The notes beneath the pieces are model-generated. The model was not told where the DNA came from. It saw only the letters and a list, made by a program, of their open reading frames with translations, and made no database searches. A stretch of DNA of 64,000 nucleotides from an uncultured Clostridium sp. GTDB lineage: Bacteria > Bacillota > Clostridia > Lachnospirales > Lachnospiraceae. Each line of letters starts with the position of its first letter. Position 1 is the stretch's first letter. A program made the position numbers and the translations under genes. Shown here one piece after another: positions 35,438 to 44,541 of the stretch. The stretch is from contig CALAAS010000026.1 in the NCBI GenBank assembly GCA_937885015.1, forward strand, positions 62,001 through 126,000, in the 5' to 3' direction.

Positions 35438-35488
35438 GGCAGGAGCCGTCCGCCCGCCTTGTTTGCGGCCGTCACAAAAGCTCCCGCC
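35438..35488 (-). other. Possible stem-loop between secY and adk
   Basis: GGCGGGAGC and GCTCCTGCC (minus strand) can form a 9-bp stem with one G-U pair in the 132-base gap. No T run follows; it may be an mRNA-processing or attenuation structure. Confidence 0.35.
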
Positions 35489-35504
35489 CAGAAAGCGAGT
35501 TGTC

Positions 35505-36821
35505 TTAGTCGTTTAAAAATCCTTTATAGTTACGAACTAACATCTGTGACTCTACTGCCTTAATCGTCTCAAGCACAACTCCGACAATAATAATCAGAGA
35601 CGTTCCGCCGAAGGAAAGATTTCCTACAGAGAACAGACCTGAAACGATAATCGGTACAAGGCAGACAATAATCAGTCCGCAGGCGCCGATAAACACAATA
35701 TAATCCAAAATGCCGTTCAGATAATCTGACGTCGGTTTTCCCGGACGGATACCCGGAATGAAACCGCCGGATTTCTTCATATTATTCGCCACTTCCAGTG
35801 GATTAAACGTAATCGAAGTATAAAAATATGCAAACACTACGATCAATACCACATAAAGCACCATTCCCAGTGAATAAACCGGTGTCTCCGGCCTGAACCA
35901 GGAGCTGGAATTAAGCATCATCAGAATCTGTCCGCCAAAGCTGCTGTAATCCACCTGGAAGAACCCGGCAATTACCACAGGGAAAGACATCAGGGATGAT
36001 GCAAAAATAACAGGAATAACGCCCGCCGTATTAACCTTCAGCGGAATCGCAGACGACTGTCCCCCCACCAGGCGACGTCCCTGCATCTTCTTGGAATACT
36101 GCACCGGAATTTTCCGCTGCGCGTCCTGAAGAATAATAACAAACACCACCATTGCCACAATAATCGCTGCAATAATAATTGCCGATACGACGCTGACCGC
36201 CACGATCTTTCCACGCAGGAAACGCTCGTACAGGGTAATCATGTCGCTGGGCAGTGTGGAAATAATGTTAAATAAAAGGACGATGGAAATACCATTTCCC
36301 ACGCCGTGCTCCGTAATCCGCTCACCAATCCACATCAGCATGGCACTTCCGGCCGTCATGGTTGCAATTGCCACAATTACGTTCATGGCTGTGAATTCCA
36401 GCAAAAGGCCCTTTCCGCCAAAGCCGACCGACATGGCAATCGACTGCATGAGAGCCAGCGCAACTGTCAGGTAACGGGTGTACTCTGCAATTTTCTTTCT
36501 TCCGTCTTCGCCGTCACGCTGCATCTCCTCCAGCTTGGGGATGGCAATTGTCAAAAGCTGCATGATGATGGAAGACGTAATATACGGGGTAATGCTCAAT
36601 GCGAATACCGACATGTTCGTAAACGAACCGCCGGTAATCGTATTGAAAAAGCCAAAGGCGTCATTTCCCTGTCTGGAAAACAGTTCATCGAAAAATGTTG
36701 TATTTACTCCGGGAATCGGCAGCTGTGAACCAATACGAATCACAACCAGCATAAAGAAGGTATAGAGAAGCTTCTCTCGAATCTCCTTTATCTTAAATGC
36801 ATTCTGGAGTGTTTTTAACAT
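35505..36821 (-). CDS. secY: Protein translocase subunit SecY
   Basis: Channel-forming subunit of the Sec translocon, 438 residues with ten transmembrane helices. The plug-region sequence RIGSQLPIPGVN and the C-terminal FGGTSLIIIVGVVLETIKAVESQMLVRNYKGFL are typical. The gene follows rplO by a single base. Confidence 0.98.
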   Translation of the reverse strand: MLKTLQNAFKIKEIREKLLYTFFMLVVIRIGSQLPIPGVNTTFFDELFSRQGNDAFGFFNTITGGSFTNMSVFALSITPYITSSIIMQLLTIAIPKLEEMQRDGEDGRKKIAEYTRYLTVALALMQSIAMSVGFGGKGLLLEFTAMNVIVAIATMTAGSAMLMWIGERITEHGVGNGISIVLLFNIISTLPSDMITLYERFLRGKIVAVSVVSAIIIAAIIVAMVVFVIILQDAQRKIPVQYSKKMQGRRLVGGQSSAIPLKVNTAGVIPVIFASSLMSFPVVIAGFFQVDYSSFGGQILMMLNSSSWFRPETPVYSLGMVLYVVLIVVFAYFYTSITFNPLEVANNMKKSGGFIPGIRPGKPTSDYLNGILDYIVFIGACGLIIVCLVPIIVSGLFSVGNLSFGGTSLIIIVGVVLETIKAVESQMLVRNYKGFLND

Positions 36822-36822
36822 A

Positions 36823-37263
36823 TTAGATCACCTCGCAGGTTCCGCCAAGGGCCTCAATCTTAGCCTTTGCTCCTTCGCTTACAGCATTTACCTTTACGGT
36901 CAGTTTCTTGGTCAGCTCACCGTTGCCAAGAATTTTAACGCCATCGCGCGGGTTCTTTACGATCCCTGCTTCCATTAAGGTCTCAACTGTAATGACTGCA
37001 TCATTGTCAAATCTCTCCAGCTCACTTACGTTGATACCGATAATTGTCTTAGAATTTCTATTGGTAAAGCCTCTCTTCGGAAGACGTCTGTAAAGCGGCA
37101 TCTGGCCACCCTCAAAACCTGGTCTCGGAGCGCCGGAACGCGCTTTCTGGCCCTTATGGCCCTTACCAGCAGTCTTGCCGTTTCCTGAAGCGTGTCCGCG
37201 GCCTCTTCTAAAGTTGTCGCTGTGCTTAGAACCTACCGCCGGCTGTAAATTGGATAAATCCAT
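36823..37263 (-). CDS. rplO: 50S ribosomal protein uL15
   Basis: A 146-residue protein with the Gly/Arg-rich N-terminal extension GRGHASGNGKTAGKGHKGQKARSG that reaches into 23S rRNA and a globular C-terminal domain. ATG 37263 follows AAGGAGG. Confidence 0.97.
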   Translation of the reverse strand: MDLSNLQPAVGSKHSDNFRRGRGHASGNGKTAGKGHKGQKARSGAPRPGFEGGQMPLYRRLPKRGFTNRNSKTIIGINVSELERFDNDAVITVETLMEAGIVKNPRDGVKILGNGELTKKLTVKVNAVSEGAKAKIEALGGTCEVI

Positions 37264-37286
37264 GACTGCACCTCCTTGCAAAAATC

Positions 37287-37469
37287 TTAGATTTCCTCTA
37301 CTTTAACTAAATGTCTGACATTCTGGATCATGCCTCTGATTGCGGCATTATCCGGCATCTCTACCGTCTTGCCTGTTTTCTTCAGACCCAGAGCTTCTAC
37401 CGTTGCTTTATGCTTCGGAACGGCACCGATAGGAGACTTAACTAATGTGATTTTTAACTTCTCTGCCAT
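37287..37469 (-). CDS. rpmD: 50S ribosomal protein uL30
   Basis: Small 60-residue protein starting MAEKLKITLVKSPIGAVPKH; the short bacterial form. The preceding frame extension runs into rpsE and is not used. Confidence 0.96.
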   Translation of the reverse strand: MAEKLKITLVKSPIGAVPKHKATVEALGLKKTGKTVEMPDNAAIRGMIQNVRHLVKVEEI

Positions 37470-37486
37470 TTTTTCACTTCCTCCTA

Positions 37487-37996
37487 TTAGTTCATAATCT
37501 CTTCTACAGATTTGCCGCGCAGGCTTGCAACCTCTTCCGGAGTCTTCAGAGCACATAAGCCAGCCAGAGTTGCCATAACAACATTGGCCTTGTTATTGGA
37601 ACCCAGAGACTTGGTACGGATATTTCTGTATCCTGCCAGCTCCAGTACGGAACGCGCCGGACCACCAGCGATAACACCGGTACCTTCCGGAGCCTTCTTC
37701 AGAAGTACGTTTGCACTTCCGAACTTGCCGAGGAAATCATGGGGGATGCTGTTATTATCATCAAACGGAACCGTTACCATGTTTCTGGCAGCTGCCTCTT
37801 TGCCCTTGCGAATTGCTTCCGGAACTTCAGCAGCTTTTCCCATACCAGCACCCACGTGTCCGTTCTTGTCGCCAACTACTACTAATGCGGAAAATCTCAT
37901 GGTACGTCCGCCCTTAACAGTCTTGGATACACGTTTGATTGCCACTACCTTGTCCTCTAATTCGAACTGGTTGGCATCAATTTTTGTACGTTTCAT
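37487..37996 (-). CDS. rpsE: 30S ribosomal protein uS5
   Basis: A 169-residue accuracy-related protein with the N-terminal double-stranded RNA-binding-like domain (VVAIKRVSKTVKGGRTMRFSA) and the C-terminal fold (GSNNKANVV). ATG 37996 follows AAGGAG. Confidence 0.97.
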   Translation of the reverse strand: MKRTKIDANQFELEDKVVAIKRVSKTVKGGRTMRFSALVVVGDKNGHVGAGMGKAAEVPEAIRKGKEAAARNMVTVPFDDNNSIPHDFLGKFGSANVLLKKAPEGTGVIAGGPARSVLELAGYRNIRTKSLGSNNKANVVMATLAGLCALKTPEEVASLRGKSVEEIMN

Positions 37997-38015
37997 GTGT
38001 ATGTTCTCCTTCCTA

Positions 38016-38384
38016 CTAGAATTCCAGACCAGCCTCGCGGGCTGCATCTGCTAATGCCTGAACTTTACCGTGATAAATGAATCCGCCTCTGTCAAAGACA
38101 ACTTCCTTAATCCCTTTTTCAAGCGCTCTCTTTGCGATTACAGTTCCAACGTATGCAGCAGCTTCCACGTTATTGGTCTTTGCAAGCTCTGCCTTTACTT
38201 CCTTCTCAGCTGTAGATGCAGCTACCAGGGTTTTTCCTACTGTATCGTCGATAATCTGAGCATACATATGATTATTGCTTCTGAACACTGCCAGACGCGG
38301 TCTCTCGGCCGTGCCGGAAAAACGATTGCGTAATCTGGCGTGTTTCTTAACGCGAACTTCGCTTCTTGACTGTTTGCTAACCAT
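38016..38384 (-). CDS. rplR: 50S ribosomal protein uL18
   Basis: A 122-residue 5S rRNA-binding protein; the core RPRLAVFRSNNHMYAQIIDD and the terminal KVQALADAAREAGLEF are standard. ATG 38384 is preferred over the GTG two codons upstream because of its spacing from AAGGAG. Confidence 0.97.
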   Translation of the reverse strand: MVSKQSRSEVRVKKHARLRNRFSGTAERPRLAVFRSNNHMYAQIIDDTVGKTLVAASTAEKEVKAELAKTNNVEAAAYVGTVIAKRALEKGIKEVVFDRGGFIYHGKVQALADAAREAGLEF

Positions 38385-38401
38385 CTTCACACACTCCTTA
38401 A

Positions 38402-38944
38402 TTATTTCTTACCGGTCTTACCAACTTTGCGTCTGATCACTTCATCAGCATACTTGATTCCCTTGCCCTTATACGGCTCAGGTCTTCTCTTATCTCTGAT
38501 TTCAGCTGCGTACTGGCCAACCTTCTCTTTACTGATACCCTTAACCGTGATCTTATTCTGGCCTTCCAGGATCGTCTCGATTCCTTCCGGATCTTCCATC
38601 TCTACCGGATGGGAGTAACCCAGGTTCAGAACCAGCTTCTTGCCCTGCTTGGAGGCTCTGTAACCAACGCCGTTTACTTCCAGGACTTTCTCATAGCCTT
38701 CCGTAACGCCATGGATCATGTTGTTAATTAAGGTTCTCGTCAGACCGTGTAAAGATTTCATTCTCTTTAAGTCGTTAGGTCTTGTAACGACGATATGACC
38801 ATCCTCTTCTTTGATTGTCATCTCAACGGGTAACTCTCTCTCCAGAGTTCCCTTCGGACCTTTTACAGTCACTAAATTGTTCTCTGCGATTGTTACAGTA
38901 ACACCTGCCGGAATCGCAACTGGCATTCTTCCGATACGTGACAT
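38402..38944 (-). CDS. rplF: 50S ribosomal protein uL6
   Basis: A 180-residue protein made of two similar L6 domains; the C-terminal signature RRPEPYKGKGIKYADEVIRRKVGKTGKK is complete. It lies near the factor-binding site of the large subunit. Confidence 0.97.
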   Translation of the reverse strand: MSRIGRMPVAIPAGVTVTIAENNLVTVKGPKGTLERELPVEMTIKEEDGHIVVTRPNDLKRMKSLHGLTRTLINNMIHGVTEGYEKVLEVNGVGYRASKQGKKLVLNLGYSHPVEMEDPEGIETILEGQNKITVKGISKEKVGQYAAEIRDKRRPEPYKGKGIKYADEVIRRKVGKTGKK

Positions 38945-39035
38945 GCCTTTTTCCTCCTACTTAGATTTTCGGAGAAGCCGTTTGCGGCTTCTCTGTTTTC
39001 AGTTACATCTATCTTGATTGGTTATTGCTTTCAGA

Positions 39036-39437
39036 TTACCAAACGAATGCCAGAACCTCGCCGCCTACGCCAAGCTCTCTGGCCTGTTTATCGGTAATTA
39101 CGCCCTGGTTGGTAGAAATGATTGCTACGCCCAGACCGCCAAGTACCTTCGGCATATCCTCCTTGTTTGCGTAAATACGCAGACCCGGTTTGGAAATTCT
39201 CTTAATGCCGGAGATGATTTTCTCATTTTTATCTTTGCCGTATTTTAAAGTAATACGGATTGTTTTGAAGTTGCCATCTTCTACAACTTCGTATTTTCTG
39301 ATATAACCCTCTTTTACCAGGATGTCGGCAATTGCCAGTTTCATCTTGGAAGACGGAATATCTACAGTATCATGCTTTGCAACATTGGCGTTGCGAATTC
39401 TTGTAAGCATATCTGCAATCGGATCGCTCATTGTCAT
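39036..39437 (-). CDS. rpsH: 30S ribosomal protein uS8
   Basis: A 133-residue 16S rRNA-binding protein (SDPIADMLTRIRNAN at the start, GGEVLAFVW at the end). AGGAGG precedes ATG 39437. In enterobacteria S8 represses the spc operon; no such site was examined in detail here. Confidence 0.97.
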   Translation of the reverse strand: MTMSDPIADMLTRIRNANVAKHDTVDIPSSKMKLAIADILVKEGYIRKYEVVEDGNFKTIRITLKYGKDKNEKIISGIKRISKPGLRIYANKEDMPKVLGGLGVAIISTNQGVITDKQARELGVGGEVLAFVW

Positions 39438-39501
39438 TTTGAGTTTGCCTCCTTAAATTTGACTACCACTCTCTATAAGTGGGTTTCAGGTTATATAGGT
39501 C

Positions 39502-39687
39502 TTACCAGCTTGCTTTCTTAACACCCGGAATTTCGCCCTTGTAAGCTAATTCACGGAAGCATACACGGCAGATGCCGTATTTTCTTAAGTATGCATGCGG
39601 ACGACCGCAAATTCTGCAGCGGTTGTATTCTCTGCTGGAGAATTTTGCCGGACGCTGCTGTTTAATCTTCATCGAAGTCTTAGCCAT
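39502..39687 (-). CDS. rpsZ: 30S ribosomal protein uS14, zinc-binding type Z
   Basis: The short 61-residue zinc form with the ligands CRIC and CRVC. It is the standard cluster copy in Gram-positive bacteria. Confidence 0.97.
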   Translation of the reverse strand: MAKTSMKIKQQRPAKFSSREYNRCRICGRPHAYLRKYGICRVCFRELAYKGEIPGVKKASW

Positions 39688-39703
39688 TTTTAAATCCTCC
39701 TAA

Positions 39704-40243
39704 TTATTTCGCAAACGGCATATTGAACAGGGTCAACAGTTCACGCGCTTCCTCATCGGTCTTGGCGGTCGTTACGAAGATGATATCCATACCTCTTACT
39801 TTGTCTACCTTGTCGTACTCGATCTCCGGGAAGATCAGCTGCTCTTTAACGCCCAGTGCGTAGTTTCCTCTGCCATCAAATGCGTTGGGATTTACGCCGC
39901 GGAAGTCTCTAACTCGCGGAAGAGCCAGGTTGATCAGACGATCTGCGAACTCGTACATTTTCTCGCCGCGCAGAGTAACCTTACATCCGATCGCCATACC
40001 CTCTCTGATCTTGAAGTTAGCAACCGACTTTTTAGCCTTCGTGAGAACTGCCTTCTGGCCGGTAATGATCTCCATATCTCTTACAGCAGAGTCCAGAACT
40101 TTAGCATTCTCTTTTGCCTCGCCGACACCCATGTTGACAACAATTTTGTCCAGCTTCGGCACTTCCATGATATTTTTATATCCGAATTTTTTCATCATCG
40201 CGTCTACGATTTCGCTCTGATACATTTCTTTTAATCTAGCCAA
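39704..40243 (-). CDS. rplE: 50S ribosomal protein uL5
   Basis: A 179-residue 5S rRNA-binding protein. The alignment-supported N-terminus (ARLKEMYQSEIVDAM, then KFGYKNIMEVPKLDKIVVNMG) requires a TTG start at 40243, with GGAGGAACG upstream. A rare start codon in a ribosomal gene may help tune expression. Confidence 0.96.
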   Translation of the reverse strand: MARLKEMYQSEIVDAMMKKFGYKNIMEVPKLDKIVVNMGVGEAKENAKVLDSAVRDMEIITGQKAVLTKAKKSVANFKIREGMAIGCKVTLRGEKMYEFADRLINLALPRVRDFRGVNPNAFDGRGNYALGVKEQLIFPEIEYDKVDKVRGMDIIFVTTAKTDEEARELLTLFNMPFAK

Positions 40244-40266
40244 CTTAAACGTTCCTCCTCTCTGTA

Positions 40267-40572
40267 TTAGTCAATTACTTTACCGGTTGCCTTTGCAACG
40301 CGGACTTTTTTGCCGTCTTCTACCTTGAAGCCAACTCTCGTAGCCTTGCCGTCCACTACCAGCATTACGTTGGAAATATCAAGCGGGCCTTCTTGATGGA
40401 TGATGCCGCCCTGCTGATTTGCTGCAGACGGTTTGGTATGTTTTGTTACCATGTTGCATCCCTCTACCAGGACTGTATTCTTCTTTACGTTCACGGAAAG
40501 AACTTTTCCGGTCTTGTCTTTGTCTTTACCTGTGATAACTTTTACCAGGTCGCCTTTTTTAATTTTATGCAC
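40267..40572 (-). CDS. rplX: 50S ribosomal protein uL24
   Basis: A 101-residue assembly-initiator protein with a KOW motif (KIKKGDLVKVITGKDKDKTGKV). Translation should start at GTG 40572, eight bases after AGGAGG; the longer frame would start inside that site. Confidence 0.96.
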   Translation of the reverse strand: MHKIKKGDLVKVITGKDKDKTGKVLSVNVKKNTVLVEGCNMVTKHTKPSAANQQGGIIHQEGPLDISNVMLVVDGKATRVGFKVEDGKKVRVAKATGKVID

Positions 40573-40584
40573 AGCTGACACCTC

Positions 40585-40953
40585 CTACAGTACTTCCGGA
40601 GCCAGGGAAACAATCTTCATAAACTGTTTCTCACGAAGCTCTCTTGCTACCGGCCCAAAAATACGGGTTCCTCTCGGGTTCTTATCATCCTTGATGATAA
40701 CGGCTGCGTTCTCATCAAATTTGATGTAGGAACCGTCTTTGCGGCGCGCACCCTTTACAGAACGTACCACAACTGCCTTTACTACATCGCCTTTCTTTAC
40801 AACACCGCCTGGTGTTGCATCTTTAACGCTGGCAACGATCACATCGCCAATATTCGCATATCTTCTAGTAGAACCGCCCATAACGCGGATACAGAGTAAT
40901 TCTTTTGCACCGGTATTGTCGGCAACCTTTAATCTGCTCTCCTGCTGAATCAT
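40585..40953 (-). CDS. rplN: 50S ribosomal protein uL14
   Basis: A 122-residue subunit-interface protein (IQQESRLKVADNTGAKELLCIRVMGG). ATG 40953 follows AAAGGAG. Confidence 0.97.
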   Translation of the reverse strand: MIQQESRLKVADNTGAKELLCIRVMGGSTRRYANIGDVIVASVKDATPGGVVKKGDVVKAVVVRSVKGARRKDGSYIKFDENAAVIIKDDKNPRGTRIFGPVARELREKQFMKIVSLAPEVL

Positions 40954-40982
40954 GCCCAATACTCCTTTCTATATATTAGAAA

Positions 40983-41237
40983 TTATCTGGCCTTCTCGAT
41001 AATCTCAACGAGTCTCCATCTCTTATCCTTGGATAACGGTCTGGTCTCCATAACTTTTACAGTATCACCGATGCCGCACTCGTTGTTCTCGTCATGTGCT
41101 TTTAATTTATAAGTTTTCTTAACGATCTTACCGATTAAAGGATGTTTTACGTGGTCTTCGATGGCAACTACAATGGTCTTATCCATCTTGTTGCTGACTA
41201 CCTTACCGGTACGCGTTTTTCTAAGATTTCTTTCCAC
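40983..41237 (-). CDS. rpsQ: 30S ribosomal protein uS17
   Basis: An 84-residue OB-fold protein (RKTRTGKVVSNKMDKTIVVAIEDHVKHPL). Starts at GTG 41237 with AAAGGAGATATCC upstream. Confidence 0.97.
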   Translation of the reverse strand: MERNLRKTRTGKVVSNKMDKTIVVAIEDHVKHPLIGKIVKKTYKLKAHDENNECGIGDTVKVMETRPLSKDKRWRLVEIIEKAR

Positions 41238-41272
41238 GGTGGATATCTCCTTTCCTGATTTAGGAATCTATA

Positions 41273-41473
41273 TTAGTTCGCCTTCTCCGTAATAACAGTC
41301 TGAATCCGGGCGATATTTCTGCGAACCTCTTTAATTCTGCTTGTATTGTCTAACTGGTTGGTTGCGTTCTGGAATCTCAGGTTGAAGAGTTCCTTCTTAG
41401 CAGCTACTAATTCTTCGTTTAATTCTGCAGATGTCTTAGCCTTTAAATCTTCTACATACTTATTAATTTTCAC
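41273..41473 (-). CDS. rpmC: 50S ribosomal protein uL29
   Basis: A 66-residue helical-hairpin protein at the tunnel exit (AELNEELVAAKKELFNLRFQ). GTG 41473 is preferred; it overlaps the end of rplP by 11 bases. Confidence 0.94.
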   Translation of the reverse strand: MKINKYVEDLKAKTSAELNEELVAAKKELFNLRFQNATNQLDNTSRIKEVRRNIARIQTVITEKAN

Positions 41474-41900
41474 TGTTATCACCGCCTTCTAAATCTGCTT
41501 TAGAAGCAATCTTGCACTTGCAGGGAAGTTTGTGCATGGCAAGACGAAGCGCTTCTCTCGCTGTCTCCTCTGGTACACCCGCGATCTCAAATAATACGCG
41601 GCCTGGTTTTACTACTGCTACCCAGTACTCAAGTGCGCCTTTACCGGAACCCATACGAGTCTCAGCCGGTTTAGCGGTAACTGGTTTATCCGGGAAAATC
41701 TTGATCCAAACTTTACCACCACGTTTGATGTAACGAGTCATGGCAACACGGGCTGCCTCTATCTGATTGGACTTAATCCAGCATGGTTCTGTAGCGACTA
41801 AACCGTACTCACCGTAGTTGATCACATTTCCTCTCATGGCCTTTCCGGACATGGTACCACGGAACTGTTTACGACGCTTTACTCTTTTCGGCATTAACAT
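41463..41900 (-). CDS. rplP: 50S ribosomal protein uL16
   Basis: A 145-residue protein important for A-site tRNA accommodation (PKRVKRRKQFRGTMSGKAMRGN). Its ATG overlaps the rpsC stop as TAATG, so translation is coupled. Confidence 0.97.
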   Translation of the reverse strand: MLMPKRVKRRKQFRGTMSGKAMRGNVINYGEYGLVATEPCWIKSNQIEAARVAMTRYIKRGGKVWIKIFPDKPVTAKPAETRMGSGKGALEYWVAVVKPGRVLFEIAGVPEETAREALRLAMHKLPCKCKIASKADLEGGDNSEN

Positions 41901-42556
41901 TATTTATCGCTCCCTTCCTTATTTCCCTTAGCAGGAAGTACCTCGCCCTTGTAGATCCAAACCTTTACGCCGGTCTTTCCGTACGTTGTGTTTGCCTCGG
42001 CGAAACCGTAGTCAATATCTGCTCTTAATGTCTGAAGCGGGATGGTTCCCTCGCTGTAGAACTCTGTACGGGCCATATCAGCACCGCCAAGACGTCCGGA
42101 TACGGATGCCTTGATTCCCTTAGCTCCGGCCTTCATGGTTCTGCCCATTGCAGACTTCATGGCACGGCGGAAGGATACACGGTTCTCAAGCTGCTGTGCG
42201 ATATTTTCTGCAACCAGCTGAGCGTCTCTGTCCGGTCTCTTAACTTCTTTGATGTCAACGAATACCTTCTTGTCAGTCAGCTTCTGAACCTGAGCCTTCG
42301 TCTTCTCAATCTCTGCGCCGCCCTTACCGATTACAACGCCCGGCTTAGCTGTGTAGAGAATGATCTTTACTTTATCGGATGCGCGCTCGATTTCGATCTT
42401 GGAAACACCGGCGCTGTATAATTTCTTCTTCAGGAAGGTTCTGATCTTGTGATCCTCAACCAGGTTGTCAGCAAAATCAGCTTCCGCATACCATCTGGAA
42501 TCCCAGTCTTTAATAACACCGACTCTTAAGCCGTGTGGATTAACTTTCTGTCCCAT
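41900..42556 (-). CDS. rpsC: 30S ribosomal protein uS3
   Basis: A 218-residue protein with the KH domain signature VVIGKGGAEIEKTKAQVQKLT and the C-terminal S3 domain at the mRNA entry. ATG follows GAGGAGG. Confidence 0.97.
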   Translation of the reverse strand: MGQKVNPHGLRVGVIKDWDSRWYAEADFADNLVEDHKIRTFLKKKLYSAGVSKIEIERASDKVKIILYTAKPGVVIGKGGAEIEKTKAQVQKLTDKKVFVDIKEVKRPDRDAQLVAENIAQQLENRVSFRRAMKSAMGRTMKAGAKGIKASVSGRLGGADMARTEFYSEGTIPLQTLRADIDYGFAEANTTYGKTGVKVWIYKGEVLPAKGNKEGSDK

Positions 42557-42568
42557 ATTTGCCTCCTC

Positions 42569-42955
42569 TTATTTCTCATCAAGCACGATTGTGATGTGGC
42601 TCATTCTCTTCTCGATTCTGTAAGCTCTGCCCTGTGCTCTCGGTTTTACTCTCTTCATGGTCGGTCCTTTGTTTGCGAAGCACTCTGCAACGTACAGGTT
42701 CTCAGGGTTCATCTGATTGTTGTTCTCCGCATTTGCGATCGCTGATTCAAGTAATTTTTTAATTAAAGTAGAAGCATATCTGGGATTGTATGTCACAATA
42801 CCAAGTGCTGTCTGCACATCTTTACCTCTGATGGCATCTAATACAAAGCATGCTTTCTGCACGGATACTCTGGCGTAAGACAGCTTAGCTGACGGTCTCG
42901 TATCCTTATTAGCATTTCTTTCTCTTTTAATTTGGGATCTATGTCCTTTAGCCAT
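42569..42955 (-). CDS. rplV: 50S ribosomal protein uL22
   Basis: A 128-residue tunnel-constriction protein; its extended loop and the terminal MSHITIVLDEK are typical. Confidence 0.97.
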   Translation of the reverse strand: MAKGHRSQIKRERNANKDTRPSAKLSYARVSVQKACFVLDAIRGKDVQTALGIVTYNPRYASTLIKKLLESAIANAENNNQMNPENLYVAECFANKGPTMKRVKPRAQGRAYRIEKRMSHITIVLDEK

Positions 42956-42982
42956 TGGTGAAACCTCCTTTCAAAGCGTAAA

Positions 42983-43264
42983 TTACTTACGTCCTGCTTT
43001 CTTCTCGTCTTTTCCGTGGCCTCTGTAGGTTCTGGTGGCTACAAACTCACCGAGCTTGTGTCCAACCATGTCCTCTGTAACGTATACCGGAACATGTTTT
43101 CTGCCATCATGAACTGCGATTGTATGTCCAACCATCTGCGGGAAGATTGTGGAACGGCGGGACCAGGTTTTGATAACCTGTTTCTGTCCTGCTGCGTTCA
43201 TCTCATCTACTTTCTTTAAAAGATGAGCATCTGCAAATGGTCCTTTTTTTAATGAACGACCCAT
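42983..43264 (-). CDS. rpsS: 30S ribosomal protein uS19
   Basis: A 93-residue head protein (RSLKKGPFADAHLLKKV at the start, the VGHKLGEFVATRTYRGH core). Confidence 0.97.
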   Translation of the reverse strand: MGRSLKKGPFADAHLLKKVDEMNAAGQKQVIKTWSRRSTIFPQMVGHTIAVHDGRKHVPVYVTEDMVGHKLGEFVATRTYRGHGKDEKKAGRK

Positions 43265-43280
43265 TGATATACCTCCTCGA

Positions 43281-44120
43281 TTACTGCTTACCGTTTCTTC
43301 TTCTTACGATTAACTTATTGGACTGTTTGTTTTTCTTTCTCGTCTTCAGGCCGAGAGCCGGTTTACCCCAGGGTGTGCAGGGACCCGGACGACCGATACC
43401 GGTCTTGCCCTCACCACCGCCGTGCGGATGGTCGTTGGGGTTCATAACAGAACCGCGAACCGTCGGACGGAAGCCCATGTGACGTTTTCTACCAGCCTTA
43501 CCGATGTTGATCAGGTTGTGCTCGCCATTGCCGACAACGCCGATGGTTGCGCGGCAGATGATCGGAACCATTCTCATCTCTCCGGAGGGTAATCTAAGGG
43601 TTGCATATTTGCCTTCTTTTGCCATTAACTGAGCTGAGTTTCCAGCGGAACGAACCAGCTGGCCGCCCTTTCCGGGATAAAGCTCAATGTTGTGGATCTG
43701 TGCACCGACCGGGATCTCGGAAAGCGGTAAGCAGTTACCAACCTTCGCCTCAGCCTGAGCACCGCTCATAACCTTCGCGCCAACCTGTAAACCGGCCGGT
43801 GCAAGGATATAAGCCTTCTCACCGTCTGCATAGCAGATCAGAGCAATGTTTGCGCTGCGGTTCGGATCATACTCGATACCGAGTACCGTTGCCGGAATGC
43901 CGTCTTTTGCATTTCTCTTAAAGTCGATGATTCTGTATTTTCTTCTGGAACCGCCGCCTCTGTGACGTACGGTAATCTTACCCTGATTGTTGCGGCCGGC
44001 ATTCTTCTTTAAGGATACCACTAAGGATTTCTCCGGTGTTGCCTTGGTAATCTCAGAGAAATCAGAGCCGGTCATATGTCTTCTGGAAGGTGTATATGGG
44101 CTGTATGTTTTAATTCCCAT
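43281..44120 (-). CDS. rplB: 50S ribosomal protein uL2
   Basis: A 279-residue core protein near the peptidyl-transferase centre; the C-terminal GSVMNPNDHPHGGGEGK signature is present. The 121-base gap to rplW holds a perfect AACGCC-TCCT-GGCGTT hairpin at 44141-44156 and nothing else I can name. Confidence 0.97.
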   Translation of the reverse strand: MGIKTYSPYTPSRRHMTGSDFSEITKATPEKSLVVSLKKNAGRNNQGKITVRHRGGGSRRKYRIIDFKRNAKDGIPATVLGIEYDPNRSANIALICYADGEKAYILAPAGLQVGAKVMSGAQAEAKVGNCLPLSEIPVGAQIHNIELYPGKGGQLVRSAGNSAQLMAKEGKYATLRLPSGEMRMVPIICRATIGVVGNGEHNLINIGKAGRKRHMGFRPTVRGSVMNPNDHPHGGGEGKTGIGRPGPCTPWGKPALGLKTRKKNKQSNKLIVRRRNGKQ

Positions 44121-44241
44121 GACTTTGACTCCTTTCGTTCAACGCCTCCTGGCGTTTCTTCATGTTATCACGACATAGTGTTCGTCGTATATCTCGTCTC
44201 GCATGCAGCCGGAAAATGCCAGGCGTTCTGCGGACTCTTAA

Positions 44242-44541
44242 TTACAGACCAGCAAAAATCTCGATCTCTTTGCTGTCTTCCGTCAGCTGTACAATAGCCT
44301 TCTTGGTCTTAGCCGTCTTACCGAAGGTCATGCCTCTTCTCTTGGTCTTGCCATCCATGTTCATGGTGTTGACACTCTTTACCTTGGTGCCCGGGAACAT
44401 TTTCTCAACAGCCTCTTTGATCATGCTCTTGTTGGCTTCCGTGTGAACCAGGAAAGTATATTTTTTATCAGACATCGCATTCATGCTCTTCTCGGTTACT
44501 ACCGGTTTGAGGATGACGTCATAGTACTGTACGTTTGCCAT
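44242..44541 (-). CDS. rplW: 50S ribosomal protein uL23
   Basis: A 99-residue tunnel-exit protein that docks SRP and trigger factor (YYDVILKPVVTEKSM). Start overlaps the rplD stop as TAATG. Confidence 0.97.
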   Translation of the reverse strand: MANVQYYDVILKPVVTEKSMNAMSDKKYTFLVHTEANKSMIKEAVEKMFPGTKVKSVNTMNMDGKTKRRGMTFGKTAKTKKAIVQLTEDSKEIEIFAGL